From: an uncultured Pelagibacteraceae bacterium
GTDB lineage: Bacteria > Pseudomonadota > Alphaproteobacteria > Pelagibacterales > Pelagibacteraceae
Reading direction: 5' to 3'
Assembly (NCBI GenBank): GCA_902596975.1
Contig: CACJWS010000001.1
Location: 62,001-126,000, forward strand
Length of the DNA stretch: 64,000 nt
Under the pieces are notes generated by a model. The model was not told the DNA's origin, searched no databases, and worked only from the letters and a program-made list of their open reading frames with translations. Below, piece after piece: positions 7,851 through 16,222 of this stretch (its first letter is position 1; each line of letters opens with the position of its first letter). Position numbers and translations under genes: made by a program.

Positions 7851-8624
7851 GTGACTGTAAAAATAAATAAATTATCATCTGGCGTTAAAAGAATTTTAAT
7901 TAATGATCCAAAAACTTATAATTCATTATCCTACAAAACTCTTTCATCTTTATTAAAGGCTTTCAAAAAATTAGATAATGATAAAGAAACAAGGGTCATT
8001 ATTCTAGAAGGAGCTGGAAAAGGATTTAGTGCAGGCCATAACTTAAAAGAGGTAAGAGGTATAAAAAATAGATCTAATCATCTAAAACTTTTTAAACTTT
8101 GTTCAAAACTTATGATGCAAATTGTAGAGGGAAACAAACCAGTCATAGCGAAAGTACATGGAGCAGCTTATGCAGCAGGATGTCAATTAGCTGCCAGTTG
8201 TGATCTTGCATATAGTACGAACTCAGCAACGTTTGCTACACCCGGAGTAAAAATTGGATTATTTTGCAGTACACCAATGGTTGCTGTCAGTCGAAAAATT
8301 AGCAGAAAAAGAATGATGGAAATGCTACTTACCGGTGATCCAATTAGCGCAAAATATGCAAAAGAAATTGGATTAATAAATGATCATTACAGTCCAAAAA
8401 CTTTGAATAAAAAAGTTTTAGATATTGCAAAAAAAATATCTTCAAAATCAAATTTAACTATCAAAATAGGTAAAAGAGCTTTTTATAAACAATTGGAAAT
8501 GCCATTAGGTAAAGCCTATGATTATACAAGTAAGATGATGACACTTAATATGTCATCTTATGATGCCAAAGAGGGTATAAGTGCATTTATCGAAAAAAGA
8601 AATCCAAGTTGGAAAAACAAATAA
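7851..8624 (+). CDS. Enoyl-CoA hydratase/isomerase-family protein (ECHDC3-like)
   Basis: The 257-residue crotonase-fold protein starts with GTG directly after the preceding stop. It has the oxyanion-hole segment GKGFSAGHN at about 57-64 and a CoA-binding HGAAYAAG segment at about 103-110. At the positions where true hydratases carry catalytic glutamates it reads AAGCQLAASCDLA and GLFCSTPM. That GLFCSTP pattern is typical, from memory, of human ECHDC3 and relatives, which appear to lack standard hydratase residues. It may act on another acyl-CoA reaction or be non-enzymatic. It lies between the nucleotidyltransferase and the methanethiol oxidase genes. Confidence 0.7.
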   Translation: MTVKINKLSSGVKRILINDPKTYNSLSYKTLSSLLKAFKKLDNDKETRVIILEGAGKGFSAGHNLKEVRGIKNRSNHLKLFKLCSKLMMQIVEGNKPVIAKVHGAAYAAGCQLAASCDLAYSTNSATFATPGVKIGLFCSTPMVAVSRKISRKRMMEMLLTGDPISAKYAKEIGLINDHYSPKTLNKKVLDIAKKISSKSNLTIKIGKRAFYKQLEMPLGKAYDYTSKMMTLNMSSYDAKEGISAFIEKRNPSWKNK

Positions 8625-8684
8625 CCATTAAGTTGAAGTCACTTAAAAAAAAGATTAAGTTGTAATTAAAGGAGAAAATCAATC

Positions 8685-10037
8685 ATGGATGGATGTTGTG
8701 GTCCTGGATACGCTAGTCCTGCAGAAGCGATAAAAGCACCAAAAGAAAAACTTTTATATACTATAGCTATTTACACAGGGACAGGAATACAAAAACCAGA
8801 CTACTTAGCAACAGTCGATGTTGATCCTCAAAGTCCTACTTATTCTAAAGTAATTCATAGACTTGAAATGCCAGGTATTGGTGATGAATTGCATCATATG
8901 GGATGGAATGCATGTTCTTCTTGTCATGGCGACTCAAAAATGAGCCGAAAATATTTATTAGTTCCAGGTGTTAGATCAAATAATATTTATGTTGTTGATA
9001 CTGCATCTGATCCTAGAGCTCCAAAAATACATAAAGTAGTAGATGGATCTGAAATAAAGAAAAAAACTAATTTATCAGGACCACACACAGTTCATTGCTT
9101 AGGTTCTGAAATTATCATTTCTTTTCTTGGAGACGCTCGAGGAGAAGCGCCAGGAGGATATTTACATTTAAATAAAGATTTTGAAATTGTAGGTAGGTGG
9201 GAAAATTCAATGGGAGACATACCTTTTAGTTATGACTTCTGGTACCAGCCAAGACATAATGTAATGGTTAGTTCTGAGTGGGCTGCCCCAAATACTTTCA
9301 TGCCTGGATTTGATTTAGAGGAAGTTGGTCACTTAAAATATGGCAGACGACTTCATGTTTGGGATTTTAAAAAAAAAGAGCCAGTTCAAACAATGTATTT
9401 AGGTGAAGATGGTTTAATACCATTAGAAGTAAAATTTATGCATAATCCTGATAGTAGCCATGGATTTTGTGGTGCAGCGCTAAGTGCAAATGTAATTCAT
9501 TTTTGGAAATCAAAAGATGGAAAATGGGAATGGGAAAAAATAATCGATGTTGAAAATGAACCTCATCCTGATTGGCCAATCCCTGTGCCTGGAGTTATGT
9601 CAGCGATATTAGTTTCTATGGATGATAAATATCTCTATATAAATAATTGGCTTCATGGAGATATGAGACAATACGATATTTCAGATCCACACAAACCAAA
9701 ATTAACTGGTCAAGTTTGGATGGGTGGATTATTAGGAAAGGCTCCAGAAGTAAATGGCGTTAAAATTGCTGGTGGACCCCAAATGTATCAATTATCTTTA
9801 GATGGTAAAAGGATGTATGTAACAACATCATTATTTTCTACTTGGGATAATCAATTTTATCCTGAAATAAGAAAGCAGGGTGGAGCAATGATTATGATTG
9901 ATTGTGATGTTGAAAATGGGGGAATGAAAATTAATAAAGATTTTATTGTTGATTTTGGTAAAGAACCAAATGGACCTAGTAGATGCCATGAAAGTAGATA
10001 TCCTGGTGGAGATTGTACAAGTGATATCTGGCTATGA
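8685..10037 (+). CDS. SBP56-family methanethiol oxidase (SELENBP1-like)
   Basis: The 450-residue protein is a full-length SBP56 member: CGPGYASPAEA at the N-terminus, ELHHMGWNACSSCHGD (His70, His71, Cys77, Cys80), SGPHTVHC, and the C-terminal RYPGGDCTSDIWL. The family converts methanethiol to formaldehyde, hydrogen sulfide and hydrogen peroxide, and His residues in these motifs bind copper in MtoX. There is no signal peptide, unlike periplasmic bacterial MtoX, so this form should be cytoplasmic and resembles human SELENBP1. A ribosome site (aaggag) sits at about 8669. Its stop overlaps the ferredoxin start (ATGA). Confidence 0.85.
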   Translation: MDGCCGPGYASPAEAIKAPKEKLLYTIAIYTGTGIQKPDYLATVDVDPQSPTYSKVIHRLEMPGIGDELHHMGWNACSSCHGDSKMSRKYLLVPGVRSNNIYVVDTASDPRAPKIHKVVDGSEIKKKTNLSGPHTVHCLGSEIIISFLGDARGEAPGGYLHLNKDFEIVGRWENSMGDIPFSYDFWYQPRHNVMVSSEWAAPNTFMPGFDLEEVGHLKYGRRLHVWDFKKKEPVQTMYLGEDGLIPLEVKFMHNPDSSHGFCGAALSANVIHFWKSKDGKWEWEKIIDVENEPHPDWPIPVPGVMSAILVSMDDKYLYINNWLHGDMRQYDISDPHKPKLTGQVWMGGLLGKAPEVNGVKIAGGPQMYQLSLDGKRMYVTTSLFSTWDNQFYPEIRKQGGAMIMIDCDVENGGMKINKDFIVDFGKEPNGPSRCHESRYPGGDCTSDIWL

Positions 10038-10399
10038 CGAAGATTACAATCTCAAACAGAAATAATAGAGCATTTGAAGTAAGTGGAAAAAAACCTTTAT
10101 TAAATGAATTAAGAGATCAAGGGGTTGATCTTCCTTACGGATGTCAGTATGGGGGATGTATTACATGTGCAGCTAAACTAATTAATGGAGAAGTGGATCA
10201 ACGTTCTCAAGTTGCTTTAAATAACAGACAAATAAATGATGGATATATTATTTTATGTGTTGCTAAAGCAAAAACAGATTGCACAATTGAGATAGGAGTT
10301 GAAAGTCATGATAAATTGTATCGAAATCCTTTCCTAGACCCTTTAGAACCTCATGAATTAAAAGCAGATATCGCGAGTAAAAAGGAAGAAAAAAAATAA
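10034..10399 (+). CDS. Plant-type [2Fe-2S] ferredoxin
   Basis: The 121-residue product has Cys37, Cys42, Cys45 and Cys75 in the CX4CX2CX29C spacing of plant-type ferredoxins, within YGCQYGGCITC and ILCVAK. About 30 extra C-terminal residues, rich in Lys and Glu, follow the domain. It overlaps the methanethiol oxidase gene by four bases. In this operon it is the natural electron donor for the Rieske oxygenase at 5878, although a reductase to feed it is not encoded here. Confidence 0.85.
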   Translation: MTKITISNRNNRAFEVSGKKPLLNELRDQGVDLPYGCQYGGCITCAAKLINGEVDQRSQVALNNRQINDGYIILCVAKAKTDCTIEIGVESHDKLYRNPFLDPLEPHELKADIASKKEEKK

Positions 10400-10401
10400 A
10401 G

Positions 10402-10851
10402 ATGAACCACAATGAACCTTATAGCGCTGAATATTTAAAAGATATATTAAGCTCAGTTAAGACAATTGCTATGGTTGGTGCTAGCCCAGATAAAACTAAA
10501 TTTAGCTATGGTGTATTAAGAGTTTTGCACGAAACTGGTTATGACATGATACCTGTAAATCCTAAGCCAGGTATAAAGGAAATTAGAAATTTAAAAGTTT
10601 ATCCAAATTTATCTGCTATCGATAGACCTGTTGATATGGTCGAAGTATTTAGAAAATCCGAGGATCTTTTTGGAATTGCTGAAGAGGCAATATCAATTGG
10701 AGCAAAAGTATTATGGGGACAAATCGGTGTAATTAATCATGATGCAGCAAAAATTGCTGAAGATGCAGGTTTAAAAGTAGTTATGAATAGATGTCCAAAA
10801 ATTGAACTCTTCAGACCATTTTGGAAACCGCGACTAGATCTTAAAATTTAA
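10402..10851 (+). CDS. CoA-binding protein (YccU-like), copy 1
   Basis: The 149-residue Rossmann-fold protein has AMVGASPDKTKFSYGVLR near the N-terminus and PVNPKPG further on, as in the CoA_binding_2 (YccU) family. Members bind CoA through this domain but most have no assigned reaction. It follows the ferredoxin by two bases and is followed 8 bases later by a paralogue of the same fold (10860). In this setting it may handle an acyl-CoA or CoA-thiol intermediate (inference). Confidence 0.75.
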   Translation: MNHNEPYSAEYLKDILSSVKTIAMVGASPDKTKFSYGVLRVLHETGYDMIPVNPKPGIKEIRNLKVYPNLSAIDRPVDMVEVFRKSEDLFGIAEEAISIGAKVLWGQIGVINHDAAKIAEDAGLKVVMNRCPKIELFRPFWKPRLDLKI

Positions 10852-10859
10852 ATCAAATT

Positions 10860-11285
10860 ATGGATACAACACTTTTAGATGAAAAAATAAAAGAACTATA
10901 TTTAAGTTATAGGACGATAGCAATTGTTGGAGCAAGCCCAGACTCAAAAAAAACTTCCAATATAATAATGAAATATTTAAGAAATACAGGTTACAAAGTT
11001 TTTCCAGTTAATCCAGTAACAGATAATAAAATTATACATGGTGAACCAGTTTATAAAAAACTAACAGATATTAAAGATCATGTTGGAATTGTTAATGTTT
11101 TTAGACCTAGTGAAGAGGCTGAGGAAATAGCAAAACAAACAATAGAAATTGGTGCAAATGTATTATGGTTGCAATTAGGAATTCACAACGAAAATGCAGC
11201 TAAATTAGTCTCTCAAAATAAAATTTATTATATCTCTAATAAATGTATTAAAAACGAATACGATAGATTATTCAAAACTATATAA
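10860..11285 (+). CDS. CoA-binding protein (YccU-like), copy 2
   Basis: The 141-residue product has IVGASPDSKKTSNIIMKYL and PVNPVTD motifs matching the preceding gene, so the two are tandem paralogues. The copies differ clearly in the C-terminal third (copy 1 ends in a Pro/Trp-rich tail, this one in a Lys/Tyr-rich tail), so the duplication is not recent. It appears to be the last gene of the run that starts with egtB: the next gene starts 66 bases later with its own signal peptide. Confidence 0.72.
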   Translation: MDTTLLDEKIKELYLSYRTIAIVGASPDSKKTSNIIMKYLRNTGYKVFPVNPVTDNKIIHGEPVYKKLTDIKDHVGIVNVFRPSEEAEEIAKQTIEIGANVLWLQLGIHNENAAKLVSQNKIYYISNKCIKNEYDRLFKTI

Positions 11286-11351
11286 TATCAAATTATTAAG
11301 TGTGATATTAAGACCTTTTATTTCATTTTAAATTTAAGATAAATTTAAAAT

Positions 11352-11813
11352 ATGAAATTCAAAATTTTATTTTTTTTAATTACATTTTTTTATTTTAATT
11401 CTTCATTTGCCGATGTTTTAAAACCAAGTGTGAATATAGATCCAAAACAAGTTGTTTTAATTCAATTAAAGGCGTTAATGAAAAATGACAGTCCATATAA
11501 AGATAGAGGGATTGAGCAAACATGGGAATTTGCACATCCAAATAATCAAAGAATGACAGGTCCATTAGATAGATTTAAAAGAATGTTAAAAGGGGCTTCA
11601 TACTCGATGCTGATTGATCACAAAGAAAATACAGTAACTGAAATTTACAAATCAAGTACAATGGCAACTTATGAAGTTGTTGTCTTGGATAAGGACAAAC
11701 AATATTTTAAATTTAAATGGAAAGTTGAAAAGAATAATAAAGAAGGCAATCTTTTAGATTGCTGGCTAACAACAGCAGTTTCACAACCAATACCAATGGG
11801 ATCATCAATATAA
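11352..11813 (+). CDS. Exported DUF4864-like protein
   Basis: The 153-residue protein begins with a signal peptide (hydrophobic core at residues 5-17, cleavage likely after SSFA at about 20). The mature part has a YKDRGIEQTWEFAHPNNQRMTGP segment, matching my memory of the DUF4864 family, an NTF2-like small exported protein of unknown role. The stop codon overlaps the start of the next small membrane protein (TAATG), which suggests co-expression. Confidence 0.6.
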   Translation: MKFKILFFLITFFYFNSSFADVLKPSVNIDPKQVVLIQLKALMKNDSPYKDRGIEQTWEFAHPNNQRMTGPLDRFKRMLKGASYSMLIDHKENTVTEIYKSSTMATYEVVVLDKDKQYFKFKWKVEKNNKEGNLLDCWLTTAVSQPIPMGSSI

Positions 11814-12016
11814 TGAAAAAGCCTCCAATGTATATTAGGTATGCAATTCTAATGTTTATATTATGCTTTCCAACAATTTCATCCACTCAACTTGGATGGT
11901 ATTTTTGGGGAAGTGAAGTTGGGATTAATATTGGCATGGTAGTAGGTACAATTTCCGTAATAGTTGCCGCTTATTTAATGTTCAGAATGGGTTGGCGTGA
12001 CGCAGATGATGAATAA
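11813..12016 (+). CDS. 67-residue membrane protein with two spans
   Basis: I start this gene at the ATG at 11813, which overlaps the previous stop (TAATG), and not at the in-frame ATG at 11759 that would add 18 polar residues. The product has two hydrophobic segments (about 8-26 and 34-55) and an acidic end (GWRDADDE). No family is recognised. The next gene, a demethylating dehydrogenase, begins 46 bases later. Confidence 0.6.
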   Translation: MKKPPMYIRYAILMFILCFPTISSTQLGWYFWGSEVGINIGMVVGTISVIVAAYLMFRMGWRDADDE

Positions 12017-12062
12017 TAGAATTTTGTTTCGTTAGTAATTAAAATTTAGTAGGAATCTGATA

Positions 12063-14495
12063 ATGAAATCCAAAGCAAAAGTTGTTGTAGTTGGTGGTGG
12101 AGTAGTAGGGGTTAGCGCACTCTATCACTTAGCAAAAAAAGGTTGGTCAGATGTTGTTTTAATTGAAAGAAAGGAACTAACTTCAGGCTCAACTTGGCAT
12201 GCAGCTGGCTTATTGCCACTATTTAATATGAGTTATTCTGTGGGACAACTTCATAAGTATGCTGTCAATTTGTATAAAACTTTAGAAGAAGAGACAGGCA
12301 AGAATGTAGGTTTCAGCGTTGTATCTAATATTAGATTAGCAAGCACTAAAGATAGAATGGATGAATACTTTCAATACGCTGGAGTTGCTCAAACAATAGG
12401 TGTTGATGTAAAATTTTTAACTCCAGATCAAGTTAAGGAAATATGGCCATTATGTAATACATCAGATTTAGTTGGTGCAATACAACACCCTGAAGATGGA
12501 TATATTCAACCAGCAGATTTAACTCAAGCACTTGCAACAGGTGCAAGAAATAGAGGAGCAGAAATTTATAGAAATACAAATGTTGTTGGAATGAAACAAA
12601 CTAAAGATGGCTGGGTTGTTGAAACAGATAAAGGGTCCATAGAATGTGAACATATTATTTCTTGTTCAGGAAATTTTGCAAGACAAACTGGAAAGATGGT
12701 TGGATTAGATATTCCAGTTATTCCAGTAGAACATCAATACATTGTTACTGAACCCCATCCAGAAATTCAAAAAAGAAAAAAAGATGGATTACCAGAGATG
12801 GGAGTTTTAAGGGATAGTGATAGCAGATGGTATATGAGAGAAGAGGCAGGTGGATTAATTTTAGGACCATATGAAGATGGTGCACCAGCTTGTTATGTAG
12901 ATGGACCATCAAAAGATTCTGAATATGAATTATTTCAGGAAGATTTGGATAGATTGGCTCCACACATTGAAGGTGCAATACATAGAGTACCTGCATTTGG
13001 AGAAGTGGGAGTTAAGAAAGTTTATAATGGTGCAATTTGTTATACACCTGATGGTAACCCAATTGTTGGTCCTGCTTGGGGATTGAAAAATTTTTGGATA
13101 AATGAAGGTCATAGCTTTGGTATCACCGCAGCAGGTGGAGCAGGATGGCAGCTTGCTGAATGGATCGTAGATGGTGAACCAACTATTGATATGCTTGGTG
13201 TTGAACCAAGAAGGTATGGAGATTATTGCTCTAAATCATATTTAAAAGCTAAAAATGAAGAAGCCTACAGTCACGTTTTTATAACTCACTTTCCCGATGA
13301 AGAAAGACCAGCGGCAAGACCATTAAGAACAGCACCATGTTATGACAGAATGAAAAATTTAGGAGCAGTGTTTGGTCAAAAATTTGGATGGGAAAGACCT
13401 AATTTTTTTGCAACTGATGGAATGGAGCAAAAAGACGATTGGTCATTTAGAAGATCTAAATGGTTCAATGCAATGGAAAAAGAATGTAAAAACGTAAAAG
13501 AAAATGTTGGTCTTTTAGATATGACTGCATTTGCAAAATGTAGAATTAAAGGACCTGGTGCTGAGGAATTTTTAGATAATTTAGTTGCAAACAAATTACC
13601 AAAAAAAGTTGGAAGAATTAATTTATGTCACGCTTTAAATACTAAAGGCGGAGTTCATTCTGAATTTACTATTATGAGAGAGTCACATGATAGCTTTTAT
13701 TTAGTATCAGCAGGAGCTTTCCAAAGATTAGATCATGATTGGATTTTAAAATGGATGCCTTCAGATGGTTCAGTTCAGTTTGAAAATTTAACTAATAGTA
13801 ATGGAGTTTTGGTTGTTTCAGGTCCAAAAGCAAGAGAGTTAATGCAAAGAGTCTCAAAAGATGATTTTTCAAATGAAAATTTTAAATGGCTAAGTGCAAA
13901 AATGGTTGATGTAGGGTACGCACCAGTAAATGCTATGAGAGTTAATTTTGTTGGTGAATTAGGATGGGAACTTCATCATCCAATTGAATATCAAAATCAC
14001 ATTTTTGATAAACTTATGGAGGCAGGGCAAGATCTTGGGCTAAAGCCATATGGTATTAGAGCAATGAACAGTTTGAGAGTAGAAAAATCATATAAATTAG
14101 TTGGAACAGAACTATCAATTGAATACTCACCTTATGAAAGTGGTCTTGATAGATTTATACATCCTAACAAAGGAAGTTTTATTGGACTTGAAGCATTGAA
14201 TAAGTGGAGAGAAAAAGGTTTTGATAACAAACTTGTTACCTTGGAGGTTCACAATCCAAAAGATGCAGATGTATTAGGCAACAATCCCATTTATGAAAAT
14301 GGAAGTGTTATAGGAAGAGCTACAGGAGGAGATTTTGGTTTTAGAATTGGAAAATCATTAGCATTAGGAATGGTTAAACCAGAATTAGCAAATGTTGGAC
14401 AAAAACTTAAAATTGAAATATTAGGTGAGAAATATGATGCTACAATTTTAGATGAAAGTCCTTACGATCCAGAAAACAATTTATTAAGAGCTTAA
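12063..14495 (+). CDS. Dimethylglycine/sarcosine dehydrogenase-like flavoprotein with GcvT domain
   Basis: The 810-residue protein has an N-terminal FAD-dependent oxidoreductase domain (GGGVVG at 11-16; TWHAAG with His46, the residue that binds FAD covalently in this family). A GcvT-type tetrahydrofolate-binding domain starts at about 430. This is the layout of dimethylglycine and sarcosine dehydrogenases, which strip a methyl group from the amine, pass it to THF as methylene-THF, and send electrons to ETF. The next three genes are exactly etfB, etfA and ETF-QO, and the stop overlaps the etfB start. DMG versus sarcosine cannot be decided from sequence alone. Confidence 0.85.
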   Translation: MKSKAKVVVVGGGVVGVSALYHLAKKGWSDVVLIERKELTSGSTWHAAGLLPLFNMSYSVGQLHKYAVNLYKTLEEETGKNVGFSVVSNIRLASTKDRMDEYFQYAGVAQTIGVDVKFLTPDQVKEIWPLCNTSDLVGAIQHPEDGYIQPADLTQALATGARNRGAEIYRNTNVVGMKQTKDGWVVETDKGSIECEHIISCSGNFARQTGKMVGLDIPVIPVEHQYIVTEPHPEIQKRKKDGLPEMGVLRDSDSRWYMREEAGGLILGPYEDGAPACYVDGPSKDSEYELFQEDLDRLAPHIEGAIHRVPAFGEVGVKKVYNGAICYTPDGNPIVGPAWGLKNFWINEGHSFGITAAGGAGWQLAEWIVDGEPTIDMLGVEPRRYGDYCSKSYLKAKNEEAYSHVFITHFPDEERPAARPLRTAPCYDRMKNLGAVFGQKFGWERPNFFATDGMEQKDDWSFRRSKWFNAMEKECKNVKENVGLLDMTAFAKCRIKGPGAEEFLDNLVANKLPKKVGRINLCHALNTKGGVHSEFTIMRESHDSFYLVSAGAFQRLDHDWILKWMPSDGSVQFENLTNSNGVLVVSGPKARELMQRVSKDDFSNENFKWLSAKMVDVGYAPVNAMRVNFVGELGWELHHPIEYQNHIFDKLMEAGQDLGLKPYGIRAMNSLRVEKSYKLVGTELSIEYSPYESGLDRFIHPNKGSFIGLEALNKWREKGFDNKLVTLEVHNPKDADVLGNNPIYENGSVIGRATGGDFGFRIGKSLALGMVKPELANVGQKLKIEILGEKYDATILDESPYDPENNLLRA

Positions 14496-15244
14496 TGAAA
14501 ATATTAGTCGCAGTTAAAAGAGTTATTGATTACAACGTTCAAATAAGAGTTAAAGAAGATGGTTCTGGCGTTGTTACTGACAACGTTAAAATGTCAACAA
14601 ATCCACCAGATGATAATGCAATAGAAGAAGCAGTAAAAATTAAAGAGGCTGGCAAAGCTAAAGAAATAGTTGCAATTACAATCGGTGAAGAAAAAGCTCA
14701 AGAAACTGTTAGAAAAGCATTAGCAGTAGGAGCGGATAGGGGAATACATGTCAAAGTTGATAATGTGATTGAACCATTAGCAGTTTCAAAAATTTTAAAA
14801 AAAATTGTAGAAAAAGAAAATCCTGATTTAGTATTTATGGGAAAACAAGCAATTGATGATGACTGTAATCAAACTGGTCAGATGCTTGCAGCTTTATTAA
14901 ATTGGCCTCAAGCAACTTTTGCATCTAAAATTGAAGTAAAAGATAATTCATTAGAGGTAACACGTGAAATTGACGAAGGTTTGGAAACCATTGAAGTGAA
15001 TGTTCCAGCAATTGTTACATGTGATTTAAGATTAAATGAACCAAGATATGCTTCACTTCCAAATATTATGAAAGCTAAGAAAAAACCAATTGAACAGATA
15101 AATGCTTCAGATTTAGGAGTTGATATTAATCCTAGAATCGAACAAATTAAAGTTGAAGAACCACCAAAAAGAAAAGCTGGAATAAAAGTCGCTAGTGTAG
15201 AAGAATTAGTGCAAAAATTAAAAAATGAGGCTAAGGTAATTTAA
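14495..15244 (+). CDS. etfB: Electron transfer flavoprotein beta subunit
   Basis: The 249-residue protein begins [20 protein letters not shown] and has the ETF-beta core, including [13 protein letters not shown] and a GADRGI segment near the AMP site. Its ATG overlaps the dehydrogenase stop. With EtfA it carries electrons from the flavin dehydrogenase at 12063 (and perhaps its paralogue at 26000) to ETF-ubiquinone oxidoreductase. Confidence 0.95.
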   Translation: MKILVAVKRVIDYNVQIRVKEDGSGVVTDNVKMSTNPPDDNAIEEAVKIKEAGKAKEIVAITIGEEKAQETVRKALAVGADRGIHVKVDNVIEPLAVSKILKKIVEKENPDLVFMGKQAIDDDCNQTGQMLAALLNWPQATFASKIEVKDNSLEVTREIDEGLETIEVNVPAIVTCDLRLNEPRYASLPNIMKAKKKPIEQINASDLGVDINPRIEQIKVEEPPKRKAGIKVASVEELVQKLKNEAKVI

Positions 15245-16198
15245 ATGTCAGTATTATTAATTGCAGAACATAATAATAAAGAGGTTAGACCATTTACCTA
15301 TAATGCTATAACTGCAGCTTCTCAAATAAATGAGGATCTTCATGTTTTGGTTTTAGGTCATCAAGCTGATGATGTTGCAAAATCTTTATCTGAAGTTCCA
15401 AATGTAAAAAAAGTTATTCACGTTGATAATGAAATTTATGAAAACTACATTGCTGAAAATTATACAGCAGCAATAATTAAGCATGCAGAAAGTTATTCAC
15501 ATATTGTAAGCTCAGCAAATACATTTGGTAAAAATTTAATGCCAAGAATTGCAGCATTATTAGATACTTCGCAAGTGAGCGATATAATTAAAGTTATTTC
15601 TGAGGATACTTTTTTAAGACCAATTTATGCAGGAAATGCTTTTGCTACGGTTAAAAGTAATGACAAAAAAAAATGTGTTACTATTAGACCGACATCGTTT
15701 GACCCTGCTGATAAGAGTGGTGGATCTGCTGAAATTACAAAATCTGATCCAGCAGAAGCTAGTTCATCAACTAAATTTCTAAAGAAAGAAGAAGTTAAGT
15801 CAGATAGACCAGAGCTTGGAACAGCTAGAATAGTTATTTCTGGTGGCAGAGGAATGCAAAATGGCGAAAATTTCAAATTAATCAGCGATATTGCTGATAA
15901 ACTTAATGCAGCAATTGGAGCATCAAGAGCAGCAGTTGATGCTGGTTATATTACTAATGATCATCAAGTAGGACAAACGGGTAAAGTTGTGGTTCCAGAT
16001 TTATATATTGCAGTTGGAATTTCAGGTGCGATACAGCACTTAGCAGGAATGAAAGAAAGTAAAGTTATTGTAGCTATAAATAAAGACGGTGAAGCTCCAA
16101 TTTTTAGTGTCGCAGATTACGGATTAGAAGCAGATCTTTTTGAGGCGCTTCCTCAGTTTTTGTCAGAATTGAACAAATTAAACACTATACAAAAATAG
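15245..16198 (+). CDS. etfA: Electron transfer flavoprotein alpha subunit
   Basis: The 317-residue protein has the normal ETF-alpha length and the C-terminal FAD-binding signature around residues 240-270 ([22 protein letters not shown]). It starts directly after the etfB stop. The C-terminal domain binds FAD and the complex with EtfB shuttles between dehydrogenase and ETF-QO. Confidence 0.95.
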   Translation: MSVLLIAEHNNKEVRPFTYNAITAASQINEDLHVLVLGHQADDVAKSLSEVPNVKKVIHVDNEIYENYIAENYTAAIIKHAESYSHIVSSANTFGKNLMPRIAALLDTSQVSDIIKVISEDTFLRPIYAGNAFATVKSNDKKKCVTIRPTSFDPADKSGGSAEITKSDPAEASSSTKFLKKEEVKSDRPELGTARIVISGGRGMQNGENFKLISDIADKLNAAIGASRAAVDAGYITNDHQVGQTGKVVVPDLYIAVGISGAIQHLAGMKESKVIVAINKDGEAPIFSVADYGLEADLFEALPQFLSELNKLNTIQK

Positions 16199-16222
16199 CA
16201 AATACTGTAAGAAATTATCATT

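Noticed and set aside
12745-13594. Several frames inside the dehydrogenase gene, on both strands
   Set aside because: They are shadows of the 810-residue gene, with no start signals or domain patterns of their own.
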